Shown here: piece after piece, positions 11,252 to 20,565 of the stretch
How positions within the stretch are numbered: the first letter of the stretch is position 1
Layout: each line of letters opens with the position of its first letter
NCBI GenBank assembly: GCA_910589415.1
Contig: OU342630.1
Coordinates: 88,284,186 to 88,348,185, forward strand
DNA length: 64,000 bases
From: Malachius bipustulatus
Taxonomy: Eukaryota > Arthropoda > Insecta > Coleoptera > Melyridae
Direction of reading: 5' to 3'
Notes under the pieces: model-generated
Told to the model about the DNA's origin: nothing
The model's input: the letters and a program-made list of their open reading frames with translations, nothing else
Databases searched by the model: none
Program-made: the position numbers and the translations under genes

Positions 11252-12965
11252 TGTAACGTGAATACGTCACCTGTTGTCCTCTTTGCAAAGCTTCTCTCGT
11301 TTTAAAGAGAATTGTAAAATTACAGTTCCCTACAACTCCCTATAATATAGATCGCATCTTTGAACTGACTACCCACACCATATTCTGGCGCTGGTACCGT
11401 CTGGATAATTCACTACTAGATGGCATTGCACGTTTCGTTTCACTAGGATTTTGAGTTCCTTTCAGGAACCAAATAAGTTGTCGTTTCAGTCCGATCCTGA
11501 GTTCTTTTCAGGAACCAAATAAGTTGTCGTTTCAGTCCGATCCTGAGTTCTTTTCAGGAACCAAATAAGTTGTCAACTGTCAATCAGATTTCAGTATCTG
11601 CCCATGACATTTCTCCTTTCACCAACCGAAGGCGAATTTCCTCTCCAGTTCACGGAACTGAATTCACTTCCTTTTTATCTGTCCATCAAGAAAGTTGATT
11701 CTCTTGATCGTTCCCATCGAAGCCTGTTGTTCAGGGTAAGTCGCCATTACAGATATTTTTGAAGAGAAGCTCTAATTTGATTATTACTTATTTTTAGCTT
11801 TGGGAATTTTATCTTAACTCTACCTTATACCTTTATCTTTACCTTTCCCTTTGGTAAATACCTTACCTTCTCCGGTATTTACTAATATCCGGATTTATTG
11901 TCTATCGTGACCGAGGGAGCCATTTTGGACTAGGAAACAAAGGGAGCGTGGCCCATTTCTGTTCTTCAACTATCTAATTGATCCTTGCATCGTTTTCACT
12001 TATCCATGGTGAAATAAATCAACGTTTTGGTGATTTTCAACGACAGCAGAACATTTCCCGGTACTAGTGCTGTTTTGGTTGTCCAATCCTAGGAGTCTCA
12101 TCAGGGCGTCGTCTCTGCACCTGCTGCTTTCTCTGGAGACTTCAATGCCTGATTGAGCACCACCCCTAGCAAAGTCCAGGAGTTATTAATATCCTTTTTA
12201 CTGTCAAAATAAAGACAGTTTTTACCTCAATCAGCTTCATCCCGGAAACTGTAAGTGTTGTCTTTTATTTTATCTCACCGATCATGACGAGGAAGGACTA
12301 GAAGATCAGTGCTAACTTAGTAAATTAATTAATTACCACTCACGAACTTTATCTTTCCCGATATAAATGATATCGGAAGTATTTTATTCTTTTGTACACA
12401 GGTGTACAAAGTAAAGGATCCTTTATTTTCAAACAAATTGATTGTTTAAACATATTTATATCAGATTTAAAGCTTTTAAAATAAGACAGGATAATTATTT
12501 GATTTTAATTAAACAGGAAATGTAAACCATAATTTGCTCATTAAACATCTGTCCATTTTAACTTATTCTTTGAAAATCACATTAACATCTTTATAACCCT
12601 AAATCTACTTTTTATTAGTTCTTCATAGAGTTTAGGTAGCACAATAAAAATAAGAACTCGAGCAAATCGAGTTAATAAGAACTGAAGAACTCTTTGGCAT
12701 CCCTAATCTACCTTAGATACCTATATATAGGGTGTACCTTTTTAAATAATTAAAGCAGCAGAATAACTAGCACTCTGATAGTATTTGATTCAGTTTTCAA
12801 GTTATTCAACTTCATTGTCTTCAGAGAAATTTGTCGTGAAAGTTTCTTTTGCAGTATTATCGTTTTGCCGAAACAACATTTTGCCCTTCGCTTGCACTGC
12901 AAGCTCTCGTTACTGCTACTTTCGACATTCCCTGAATCATAATTAATTATTTTGCTCACGCTGCA
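11252..12965 (+). repeat. 5' LTR, 1714 bp
   Basis: Begins TGTAACGTGAATACG and ends CACGCTGCA. Contains a 46-bp tandem repeat (11452-11574), a polyadenylation signal AATAAA at 12208-12213 and two good splice-donor matches (GTAAGT at 11736 and 12251). The second donor lies beyond the polyadenylation signal and so probably in U5, where a leader splice donor would be useful. A TATA-like CCTATAATATAG lies near 11339. Antisense frames near its end also occur in the 3' LTR and are judged spurious. Confidence 0.95.
11452..11574 (+). repeat. 46-bp tandem repeat in the 5' LTR
   Basis: The TGAGTTC block starts at 11452, 11498 and 11544, giving about 2.7 units. Each unit contains a small palindrome (GTTCCTTTCAGGAAC in the first, with one C-to-T change in the other two). 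The same array is in the 3' LTR at 19048-19170. Confidence 0.9.
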
Positions 12966-12967
12966 AT

Positions 12968-12985
12968 TGGCATTTCCCCGGCGGG
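12968..12985 (+). other. Probable primer-binding site
   Basis: TGGCATTTCCCCGGCGGG begins two bases after the 5' LTR end. TGG pairs with the CCA end of a tRNA. The following GGGAATTGAA resembles the complement of a T-arm (TTCAATTCCC, as in tRNA-Asp), but the spacing is not exact, so the tRNA is not assigned. Confidence 0.6.
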
Positions 12986-14290
12986 AATTGAATTCACCCT
13001 CAAACTTTGGATTAGAAACTACCTTAATTAAATAAAAGCACTTGATCTCTTCCTAGTTCCCATTATAAATGGAAAATTGATATTAACGTCATAAATTACT
13101 TTGTTCAGATGTATCGTACAGTTATCTTACTTTTTTAATGCATGATTATTATAGTTGCATGAACTCGCATGTTAGTCTAAGAATGTCTTAGTTAGTTATT
13201 GTTTTTTTTACTGCTGGTGAATAATAGTGTCGTGACGCGAAAATACCTTATCTTCTTACCGCTACACTGCCGCTAAAGGGTAACCTTGCAAAAGGAGCTT
13301 TACGGAGTGGTTGTTAATACTGTCGCGAAGGTCTCGAGTAAGCTTTGGGAGAAGTTTGACTCCGTGCAAAGAGGATACTCTTAAGAGAGCTCTGCGATCA
13401 AACTGTCTTTGAAAGTTACATCCAAACATTTCCTTCATTAACATTATCCCATACCTTCGCTCATGAATTTTAAGTTAAATTCGAAATATCTGAATTATCG
13501 ATCAGCTGTTCCAACTGGTGTCCCTCTGTCATTGTCATACGCTGACAGACTGCTAAAGCAACGACAATTCTTTACGTCTAACGTAGAAAGTGAATTCTTT
13601 ACGTGTAAAGATACGTCATGGTGACATGTACTTCTTCCGATCCCTACCTTACCGACTCTAGAGAATATCTGTTCTTACCGACATACCTATGCATATTTAA
13701 ATATTGCCTTATCTTATCTTAGTATCTCTCTAGATTACCTTTATCTCTCTCTCTACTAAGAAATTATATCTTATATCGGTATTTTAGTTTTTTTGAAATA
13801 CCGTGACCTATTTTTTCGTTTTAAAACGAAGGGAATTCTTTTGAATTTAAATCTCTCTCTCTCTCACTTGTACTGGTGACGCGACGTCACAGCCAAGTCA
13901 AGTAGGCCAGGTTTATTCTTTCTTTATATAGGCCAGGTTCATTCTTTCCTTATTTAGGCCAGGTACACTAGGTGCTACGTTGCCTACCTGTGCTGATAAT
14001 ACTACTGTCTTCTCTCTAGAATAAAATAAAAAATTTTATTCTCATCTATCTATATTATATTATAGTACCTACATTTTTCTAAAATGAACCCAGTCTCGAC
14101 TCTAGTTAGTGACACAATCACTCATGAGTTCTTCCTAAGGAAATAAATTCCTTATTTATTTATGCATAATAAAATGCATGATCAGTCTAGTGTGCTCCTA
14201 GACAAAGAAAATGTATCAGGATTAATTATTCCTGAATCAACGTACCCTTTCGATCCCGGTATACGAAAACCGATGAATAGTTTTCTGTAA
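12986..14290. other. Leader/deleted gag-pol interval of the LTR element
   Basis: Plus-strand frames are closed every few dozen codons. No zinc knuckle, DTG/DSG protease or YxDD reverse-transcriptase signature was found. The sequence is rich in TATCT and TACCTT runs (about 13640-13760) and CT microsatellites (about 13750 and 13850). A palindromic GTGACGCGACGTCAC lies near 13875. Confidence 0.6.
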
Positions 14291-15367
14291 TATTTTCTCT
14301 TTGATTTTACTTCGGCCCATTTCGGCGTAAGAAAAACCAAGGCACGAATATCGGAATTCTACTATTGGCCCAAAATGGACCTAACGGTAAAGAAATTCAT
14401 ACGAAATTGTCAGGTTTGCGGTGCTCACAAATCGACTAATGTCGCTCGTGCTGGTTTAATGGGTGGTTACAAAAGCATAAGCTTTCCTTTCCAATTTATC
14501 TCCATAGATTTTATGGGTCCCTTTCCTAGGTCGAAAGCCAGGAATACACAACTTCTCGTAGTCACAGATTGGTTCTCTAAGTTCGTACTGGTAAAACCCA
14601 TGCCGAACGCAACCGCAGCTGCAGTTGTAAAATACCTCGAAAATCAAGTTTTCTTGATCTTTGGTGTCCCTCAAATTGTTCTCTGCGACAATGCTCAGAT
14701 TTTTAAGAGTACTCAGTTCATCAAGTTATTGGAAGAGTACCAAGTTAATTTGTGGTATAGTGCTAGGCACTTGTCGCAGGTTAACCCTACCGAGAGAACC
14801 AATCGAACTTTGCTTACCGCTATCTCGTCTTATGTGAAAGATAATCACAAAGACTGGGATAAAAATGTCTACAAGGTGGCCCAGGCAATTAATTTGTCTG
14901 TGAACGAAGTCACCAAACATTTTCCTGCTTTTCTTGTTTTCGCACGAAACATACCTATTGACGGAACCTTTTATGGTCCTGTCGAAAATAACTACCTTGC
15001 CCTACCAGAAGATCTTTCTTATGTGCATAGGGAAAATGATATCTCCAGATTACCTCCTATCTTTGAAGACGTCAGAGTCAAATTAAAAAAGGCTTATGAC
15101 GTAAATAAGAAGTATTATGATCTGCGTAAGCGCCCAGATGTTTTCCAGGAAGGAGAGTTAGTATGGAAACATACTTACCCCCTTTCGAATGCTGCAAAGA
15201 ACTTTGCTGCTAAACTGGCCCCCAAATTCGTACTTTGCCGAATTTCCAAGGCAATATCTAAATTAGTGTACGAACTACAGGATCAGGAAGGCAACCCGCT
15301 AGGTCGCTGGCATGCGAAGGACTTAAAGGCGTATGGAGGCAAAGATCCGCCACGAATTGATGAATAG
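14291..15367 (+). CDS. LTR-retrotransposon integrase
   Basis: The frame is open from 14291 after a TAA; its first ATG is at 14375. It reads through the zinc-binding N-terminus (SAHFGVRKT, YYWP, then C-x2-C as CQVC), then the catalytic core: ISIDFMGP (Asp 45 counted from the ATG), CDN (Asp 105) and NPTERTNR (Glu 140), the D,D,E triad with 34 residues between the last two. The usual Gly after CDN is Ala here. The C-terminal part has LAPKF and GRWHAKDLK, the usual end of Ty3/gypsy integrases. It would splice cDNA into chromosomes in the nucleus. The rest of pol is missing upstream, so it cannot be made as part of a normal polyprotein; whether this frame is translated is unknown. Confidence 0.92.
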   Translation, partial: YFLFDFTSAHFGVRKTKARISEFYYWPKMDLTVKKFIRNCQVCGAHKSTNVARAGLMGGYKSISFPFQFISIDFMGPFPRSKARNTQLLVVTDWFSKFVLVKPMPNATAAAVVKYLENQVFLIFGVPQIVLCDNAQIFKSTQFIKLLEEYQVNLWYSARHLSQVNPTERTNRTLLTAISSYVKDNHKDWDKNVYKVAQAINLSVNEVTKHFPAFLVFARNIPIDGTFYGPVENNYLALPEDLSYVHRENDISRLPPIFEDVRVKLKKAYDVNKKYYDLRKRPDVFQEGELVWKHTYPLSNAAKNFAAKLAPKFVLCRISKAISKLVYELQDQEGNPLGRWHAKDLKAYGGKDPPRIDE

Positions 15368-15447
15368 TTCACTTCCTTCTCTCTCCAGAAATCTTATTTC
15401 TACCTAATTTCTATCTTCTCTACAGCATATACAAACTCCTGTTTGGA

Positions 15448-15606
15448 ATGAGGTTAGACAATACGCGAATTGAGAAGGCTATGTCTTTTGTCGTATCTAG
15501 AATGAATGAAGAATGTATGCAGAATGAACACCGTACCTTACAAGGCATTCTCAAGGATCTCGAAACTAGTTGTGTGAATGTGTCGACAAAGTATAAATGT
15601 TGCTAA
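15448..15606 (+). CDS. Small 52-codon frame after integrase
   Basis: ATG at 15448 opens 52 codons, polar and charged, with four cysteines, ending in KCC. It lies 80 bases after the integrase stop and overlaps the next frame by 10 bases. No family is recognised. Calling it a gene rests only on position and overlap. Confidence 0.25.
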   Translation: MRLDNTRIEKAMSFVVSRMNEECMQNEHRTLQGILKDLETSCVNVSTKYKCC

Positions 15607-15785
15607 TTTTGGGATCGGTATCTGTTATCCTCAGTCTCTTATCTTGTTCGATCGCTCAAATTTTGAGAACCCATAATTTTTCTGGTTATCTAAACTATTA
15701 CCTCAGGAAGAAACTATTCATCTATCTTATCTGGCTAACGTTTGCGAGTCTAATGTTATCTCTTAAGTTTTCTTGTGTTCATTGA
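15597..15785 (+). CDS. Small hydrophobic 62-codon frame
   Basis: Starts MLLILGSVSVILSLLSCSIA, which resembles a signal peptide or membrane anchor, and has a second hydrophobic stretch near residues 44-58 (LFIYLIWLTFASLML). It overlaps the preceding small frame. It could be a worn remnant of a membrane protein or chance; no family is recognised. Confidence 0.25.
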   Translation: MLLILGSVSVILSLLSCSIAQILRTHNFSGYLNYYLRKKLFIYLIWLTFASLMLSLKFSCVH

Positions 15786-15974
15786 ACCAAAGGAAAACAC
15801 TATCTTACCGTTGTATCTACCTTATCTTGTCTTTTACCGTTATCTTATCTACTATCTATGTAGGGTGCTTTCCCGACAGTTTCCGCCCTGCTACGTGCTA
15901 AAGTGAAAACTGCTCTGCTTGTCCAATCAGACGACAGCAGATACCTTTTATCTTATCTTCCCTTACCTTATTTA

Positions 15975-16274
15975 TTAGCACCACAGTAAAATGGTGGCTA
16001 ATGCTTATCTTAGATATTCTTTTCAATGAAGGAAAGAAACTATCTTATCTTATCTTATCTATACCTATTAGTACCATAATGGAATGGTGACTAATGTTTA
16101 TCTTAGATATTCTTTTCAAAGAAGAAAAGAAATTATCTTATCTTACCTTATTAGCACCACAGTAAAATGGTGGCTAATGCTTATCTTAGATATTCTTTTC
16201 AATGAAAGAAAAGAAATTATCTTATCTTACCTTAATACCTTTACCTATTAGCTTCATAATGAAATGATAGCTAA
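15975..16274 (+). repeat. Four tandem covarying hairpins in the LTR element
   Basis: Near-palindromic 27-base hairpins lie at 15975-16001, 16068-16094, 16151-16177 and 16248-16274, spaced 83-97 bases apart by related TATCTTA-rich sequence. All carry one bulged base at a similar place. The stem changes in step: TTAGC/GCTAA in copies 1, 3 and 4 becomes TTAGT/ACTAA in copy 2, and the inner CC/GG pairs become TC/GA in copy 4. Paired changes suggest selection on RNA (or cruciform) structure. Confidence 0.8.
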
Positions 16275-16580
16275 TCATTATCTTCTCTGCGAATATTTCC
16301 TCAACGAAAAATAGAAATCTAAGTAAATTAGAGTTCTGAATTTGCAAAGGTGGCTCTAGATATTCAGTGCTGCTGTAAAGGAATCTGAACACTGATATCG
16401 AATACCCCTTTATCTCTATGATGAAAATGGCTTTCCCGTTTTCTTATCTCTCCAAGTGATGGAATTATCTTGATGTGTCTTTGATATCCAAGTCTATCCC
16501 TTTGTAACTGGTAGTAGTTAGAACGACAATTGTCTAGTATCTCTATTGTCTCATGAGAGAATAGAATTATCTTCATTTAG

Positions 16581-16597
16581 TTTTTCTTCTATTACAG
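16581..16597 (+). promoter_or_regulatory. Strong splice-acceptor candidate before the env-position frame
   Basis: TTTTTCTTCTATTACAG ends at 16597, eight bases before the ATG at 16605. Together with the GTAAGT donor at 12251 this would make a spliced mRNA that brings the downstream frame close to the leader, as for env messages of gypsy-type elements. Confidence 0.6.
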
Positions 16598-16604
16598 TGG
16601 AAAA

Positions 16605-17759
16605 ATGCCCCCCAGGAGGCAAGGCGTTCATCAATCTGATCCCAGGAAGAAGAGGTTCAATATGAAACTCTGGGCTGAAATGAAAAATATGCGTGATTTC
16701 GAAGTAAATCCGGGTCTTCAGCCATGGCATGTCCAATTGGACAAAGATGTTTTTCTAGTGGAAAAGGAGCGTTATTTTAAATTCCTAACCGCGCATGCCG
16801 TATTAACTCATGACCATCCGAGAGTTCCTATTGATGAGGAACAATTTGAAATTTCGAGAGAAATATGTCGAGAGAACGGTATAGACGTTCGTTGGTCGTT
16901 GAGCAGCTTCAATGCCAGACACCTTTCAACTGAGATAATAGCGGCGGAAAATCCTAGTGCAGATAGTGTCTCAGTAGGAAATTTGGCGTTCGTGGGAATT
17001 TATAACAAACCAAAACCATCAGAATTAGGCCGTTACAGGCCAAATAAATTCAAAAGAGGACCAAACCCTTCCTGCCTGCCCTCAGTACGGACAGATCCTG
17101 ACGGAGTTCTAATCAGGGAACTCATCACACCATATCTAACATGTCAAGAAAAGGTTCTACTCGCTATAGCTTTCCCTTTTGATGATATTGCCCTTAAGAG
17201 GTGTAACAAGAAGACTTGTGGGATCGACCTAAGAAGAACATATTACCCAGCCCTCATAGACCGGTACTCGCCATCGGGTAGAGATTTTACCCCTTTGCGT
17301 GATTTTAAGATGGCTTACGCTATAGACCGTTCCTATGCCTCACAGGTGCGTTTTGAGATACCTTGTCATTGTAGTCTGCTGTTGTCCCACATCATATGCA
17401 GAGGACTGCACATTTCTTATCTTCTTTATTGGCATTTTCATCACAATACCAACACGTCCCCAAGTGAAGGAGAACTTTTACTCCCTCTGACAACTCCCCC
17501 ATTAGACCGACTTGCTCCCACTACAGATATCCCTGCATATCAGATAGTTACCTTGGAGAAACCGAAACAACCTGTGCTTAAAGACTCAGAATTCTGGATA
17601 ATTTTGGGCAAACGATTGGTCAAATTTTATTACAAATCGGGTTTTATCCTACGAAAATCTGAATCTCCATTTAACTTCGTAAATCGCAGAATCCAGGATG
17701 CCTGTGGAGTATGGTCGCCTAGTATGAAAGTTGCTACTAGAACGTCTTGGGAATGCTGA
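16605..17759 (+). CDS. Unrecognised 384-codon frame in the env position
   Basis: Not recognised. It starts MPPRRQ with a basic N-terminus (RKKRF near residue 14-18), has no signal peptide, no obvious anchor at the end, and ends TRTSWEC. The middle is rich in Pro and Tyr; a Cys/His-rich hydrophobic patch (CHCSLLLSHIICRGLHISYLL, about residues 254-274) stands out. It lacks gag zinc knuckles, protease, polymerase and Env features. Position between integrase and 3' LTR and an excellent splice acceptor suggest an accessory or env-replacement protein made from a spliced message. It could also be a captured host gene or a rearranged gag-like protein. The long open frame in an element otherwise stripped of genes argues that it is, or was recently, kept. 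Confidence 0.7.
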   Translation: MPPRRQGVHQSDPRKKRFNMKLWAEMKNMRDFEVNPGLQPWHVQLDKDVFLVEKERYFKFLTAHAVLTHDHPRVPIDEEQFEISREICRENGIDVRWSLSSFNARHLSTEIIAAENPSADSVSVGNLAFVGIYNKPKPSELGRYRPNKFKRGPNPSCLPSVRTDPDGVLIRELITPYLTCQEKVLLAIAFPFDDIALKRCNKKTCGIDLRRTYYPALIDRYSPSGRDFTPLRDFKMAYAIDRSYASQVRFEIPCHCSLLLSHIICRGLHISYLLYWHFHHNTNTSPSEGELLLPLTTPPLDRLAPTTDIPAYQIVTLEKPKQPVLKDSEFWIILGKRLVKFYYKSGFILRKSESPFNFVNRRIQDACGVWSPSMKVATRTSWEC

Positions 17760-17978
17760 TCCTATTTCTGGTCACCATTTAAATCCTTTTCTATCTATTT
17801 TCCATGTATCTTATCTCTTTTCTAAGCATATGTTTGTGAATACCTTTTTGAGTTGGCTGGTTATCGAACAAAGTTGTTTCCGCGTTTGCCTTAACCTAGA
17901 TAGTTAAGTTCAAGCTTTTCCTAGACATTGAATTTGAATGTCCACAACTACCTAAAACAAATGGCCCTGTTTTGGAGG

Positions 17979-18420
17979 CTGTGTTTGTTCGATGGGAGAT
18001 TCCCATGGCATTTCTTAGTCCTTCAGTGTTGGCGGTTTTTGAAACCCCAGGCTGAAGTAGTGTTCAAAACCATGGGCAGTCAAACGTCAAATAGAACGGC
18101 ACAGATCTATTAACAGCACTACTGTTATATCGAGAAATCGATTTACCTCAATCTCTGTATATATATGCCTAATTATATCTATCCCGCTACCTTGACTTTT
18201 TATGATGAAGTCAGAATTTCTGGATTTGTTTAGTTGTCCATTCTATCGGGTAGCAGCCCTGTTTCCGAGAGTTTTGGTTTGTGTGAAAACTCCCATAGCA
18301 ATTTTCTTAGTCCTTCAGTGTTGGCGGTTTTTGAAACCCCAGGCTGAAGTAGTGTTCAAAACTATGGGTGGTTGAACATCAAACAAAACAGTGCAGCTCT
18401 ATTAACAGCGAGCCTGTTAT
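17979..18420 (+). repeat. Twin structured RNA repeats before the 3' LTR
   Basis: Two direct copies (about 17979-18125 and 18271-18420) share an identical core (CTTAG TCCTTCAG ... CTGAAG TAGTG). Each folds as a long hairpin: CTTCAG/CTGAAG and GGTTT/AAACC inside, CCCATGG/CCATGGG outside in copy 1 and CCCATAG/CTATGGG in copy 2, a compensatory change. Farther out copy 1 has CTGTG/CACAG and GTTC/GAAC, copy 2 has GTTTTGGTTTG with CAAACAAAAC. A small TAACAG/CTGTTA stem follows each copy with a different loop. Confidence 0.8.
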
Positions 18421-18836
18421 ACCGAAATGTTATAACTTAATTTTAATTCTTGTATATACAATATCTAATTATAAGTGTTTATAATAATAATCAACTTAGT
18501 AGCATGTTATCTAGAAAGAATGCATGTACATTTTCTTTTATCTACTTAGCATTAAGGTTTTGTAATTATAAATTTAATCTGCATGAGCGAGTTAAATATT
18601 TCTTTTTGTATTGTATAGCTAGTTAAAGTGACTAACTGTGCGATATTATCTGAACAAATAGTAAACATGGTAGAAAACTTTTACAAAGTTTGTTTTTGTA
18701 AAACACTATTCTCTCTCTTTTTCGATTTGTGTTGTCCTTGTTGGTCATCCACAATCATACCTTCATGTATACCCTTCTACGGGTATAGAAAGAACTAGAA
18801 TTTTCTTCTAGTTTTTGAATTTTCTCTTGCATCGGT

Positions 18837-18845
18837 AAGGGGAGG
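18837..18845 (+). other. Polypurine tract
   Basis: AAGGGGAGG ends two bases before the 3' LTR start at 18848, the position of the plus-strand primer in LTR elements. Confidence 0.8.
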
Positions 18846-18847
18846 TG

Positions 18848-20561
18848 TGTAACGTGAATACGTCACCTGTTGTCCTCTTTGCAAAGCTTCTCTCGTTTTA
18901 AAGAGAATTGTAAAATTACAGTTCCCTACAACTCCCTATAATATAGATCGCATCTTTGAACTGACTACCCACACCATATTCTGGCGCTGGTACCGTCTGG
19001 ATAATTCACTACTAGATGGCATTGCACGTTTCGTTTCACTAGGATTTTGAGTTCCTTTCAGGAACCAAATAAGTTGTCGTTTCAGTCCGATCCTGAGTTC
19101 TTTTCAGGAACCAAATAAGTTGTCGTTTCAGTCCGATCCTGAGTTCTTTTCAGGAACCAAATAAGTTGTCAACTGTCAATCAGATTTCAGTATCTGCCCA
19201 TGACATTTCTCCTTTCACCAACCGAAGGCGAATTTCCTCTCCAGTTCACGGAACTGAATTCACTTCCTTTTTATCTGTCCATCAAGAAAGTTGATTCTCT
19301 TGATCGTTCCCATCGAAGCCTGTTGTTCAGGGTAAGTCGCCATTACAGATATTTTTGAAGAGAAGCTCTAATTTGATTATTACTTATTTTTAGCTTTGGG
19401 AATTTTATCTTAACTCTACCTTATACCTTTATCTTTACCTTTCCCTTTGGTAAATACCTTACCTTCTCCGGTATTTACTAATATCCGGATTTATTGTCTA
19501 TCGTGACCGAGGGAGCCATTTTGGACTAGGAAACAAAGGGAGCGTGGCCCATTTCTGTTCTTCAACTATCTAATTGATCCTTGCATCGTTTTCACTTATC
19601 CATGGTGAAATAAATCAACGTTTTGGTGATTTTCAACGACAGCAGAACATTTCCCGGTACTAGTGCTGTTTTGGTTGTCCAATCCTAGGAGTCTCATCAG
19701 GGCGTCGTCTCTGCACCTGCTGCTTTCTCTGGAGACTTCAATGCCTGATTGAGCACCACCCCTAGCAAAGTCCAGGAGTTATTAATATCCTTTTTACTGT
19801 CAAAATAAAGACAGTTTTTACCTCAATCAGCTTCATCCCGGAAACTGTAAGTGTTGTCTTTTATTTTATCTCACCGATCATGACGAGGAAGGACTAGAAG
19901 ATCAGTGCTAACTTAGTAAATTAATTAATTACCACTCACGAACTTTATCTTTCCCGATATAAATGATATCGGAAGTATTTTATTCTTTTGTACACAGGTG
20001 TACAAAGTAAAGGATCCTTTATTTTCAAACAAATTGATTGTTTAAACATATTTATATCAGATTTAAAGCTTTTAAAATAAGACAGGATAATTATTTGATT
20101 TTAATTAAACAGGAAATGTAAACCATAATTTGCTCATTAAACATCTGTCCATTTTAACTTATTCTTTGAAAATCACATTAACATCTTTATAACCCTAAAT
20201 CTACTTTTTATTAGTTCTTCATAGAGTTTAGGTAGCACAATAAAAATAAGAACTCGAGCAAATCGAGTTAATAAGAACTGAAGAACTCTTTGGCATCCCT
20301 AATCTACCTTAGATACCTATATATAGGGTGTACCTTTTTAAATAATTAAAGCAGCAGAATAACTAGCACTCTGATAGTATTTGATTCAGTTTTCAAGTTA
20401 TTCAACTTCATTGTCTTCAGAGAAATTTGTCGTGAAAGTTTCTTTTGCAGTATTATCGTTTTGCCGAAACAACATTTTGCCCTTCGCTTGCACTGCAAGC
20501 TCTCGTTACTGCTACTTTCGACATTCCCTGAATCATAATTAATTATTTTGCTCACGCTGCA
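18848..20561 (+). repeat. 3' LTR, 1714 bp
   Basis: Same length as the 5' LTR, offset by 7596 bases throughout, with no difference seen by eye. The polyadenylation signal lies at 19804-19809. Target duplication AACT follows at 20562-20565. Confidence 0.95.
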
Positions 20562-20565
20562 AACT
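20562..20565. other. Target-site duplication AACT (right)
   Basis: Matches 11248-11251; see the LTR element. Confidence 0.9.

Larger units (their letters stand above)
11252..20561 (+). mobile_element. Ty3/gypsy-like LTR retrotransposon, deleted but recent
   Basis: A 9310-bp element with two 1714-bp LTRs beginning TG and ending CA, a 4-bp target duplication, a TGG-starting primer-binding position, a purine tract before the 3' LTR and an integrase frame. The LTRs have the same length and no mismatch was seen by eye, so insertion was recent. Only about 1.3 kb lies between the 5' LTR and the integrase; no gag, protease, reverse transcriptase or RNase H was found there. Downstream of integrase are small frames, four tandem hairpins, a 384-codon frame of unknown function in the env position, and a duplicated structured block. 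It would need proteins from a complete relative to move. Confidence 0.95.

Noticed and set aside
11452..11574. CRISPR-like array
   Set aside because: Units are directly adjacent without variable spacers and lie inside LTRs of a eukaryotic element.
12750..12959. Antisense 69-77 codon frame in both LTRs (also 20346-20579)
   Set aside because: Present twice only because the LTRs are duplicated; no family features and antisense to the element.
14690..14700. Integrase judged dead because CDNG is changed to CDNA
   Set aside because: The catalytic Asp and Glu are all present; the Gly-to-Ala change alone does not prove inactivity.
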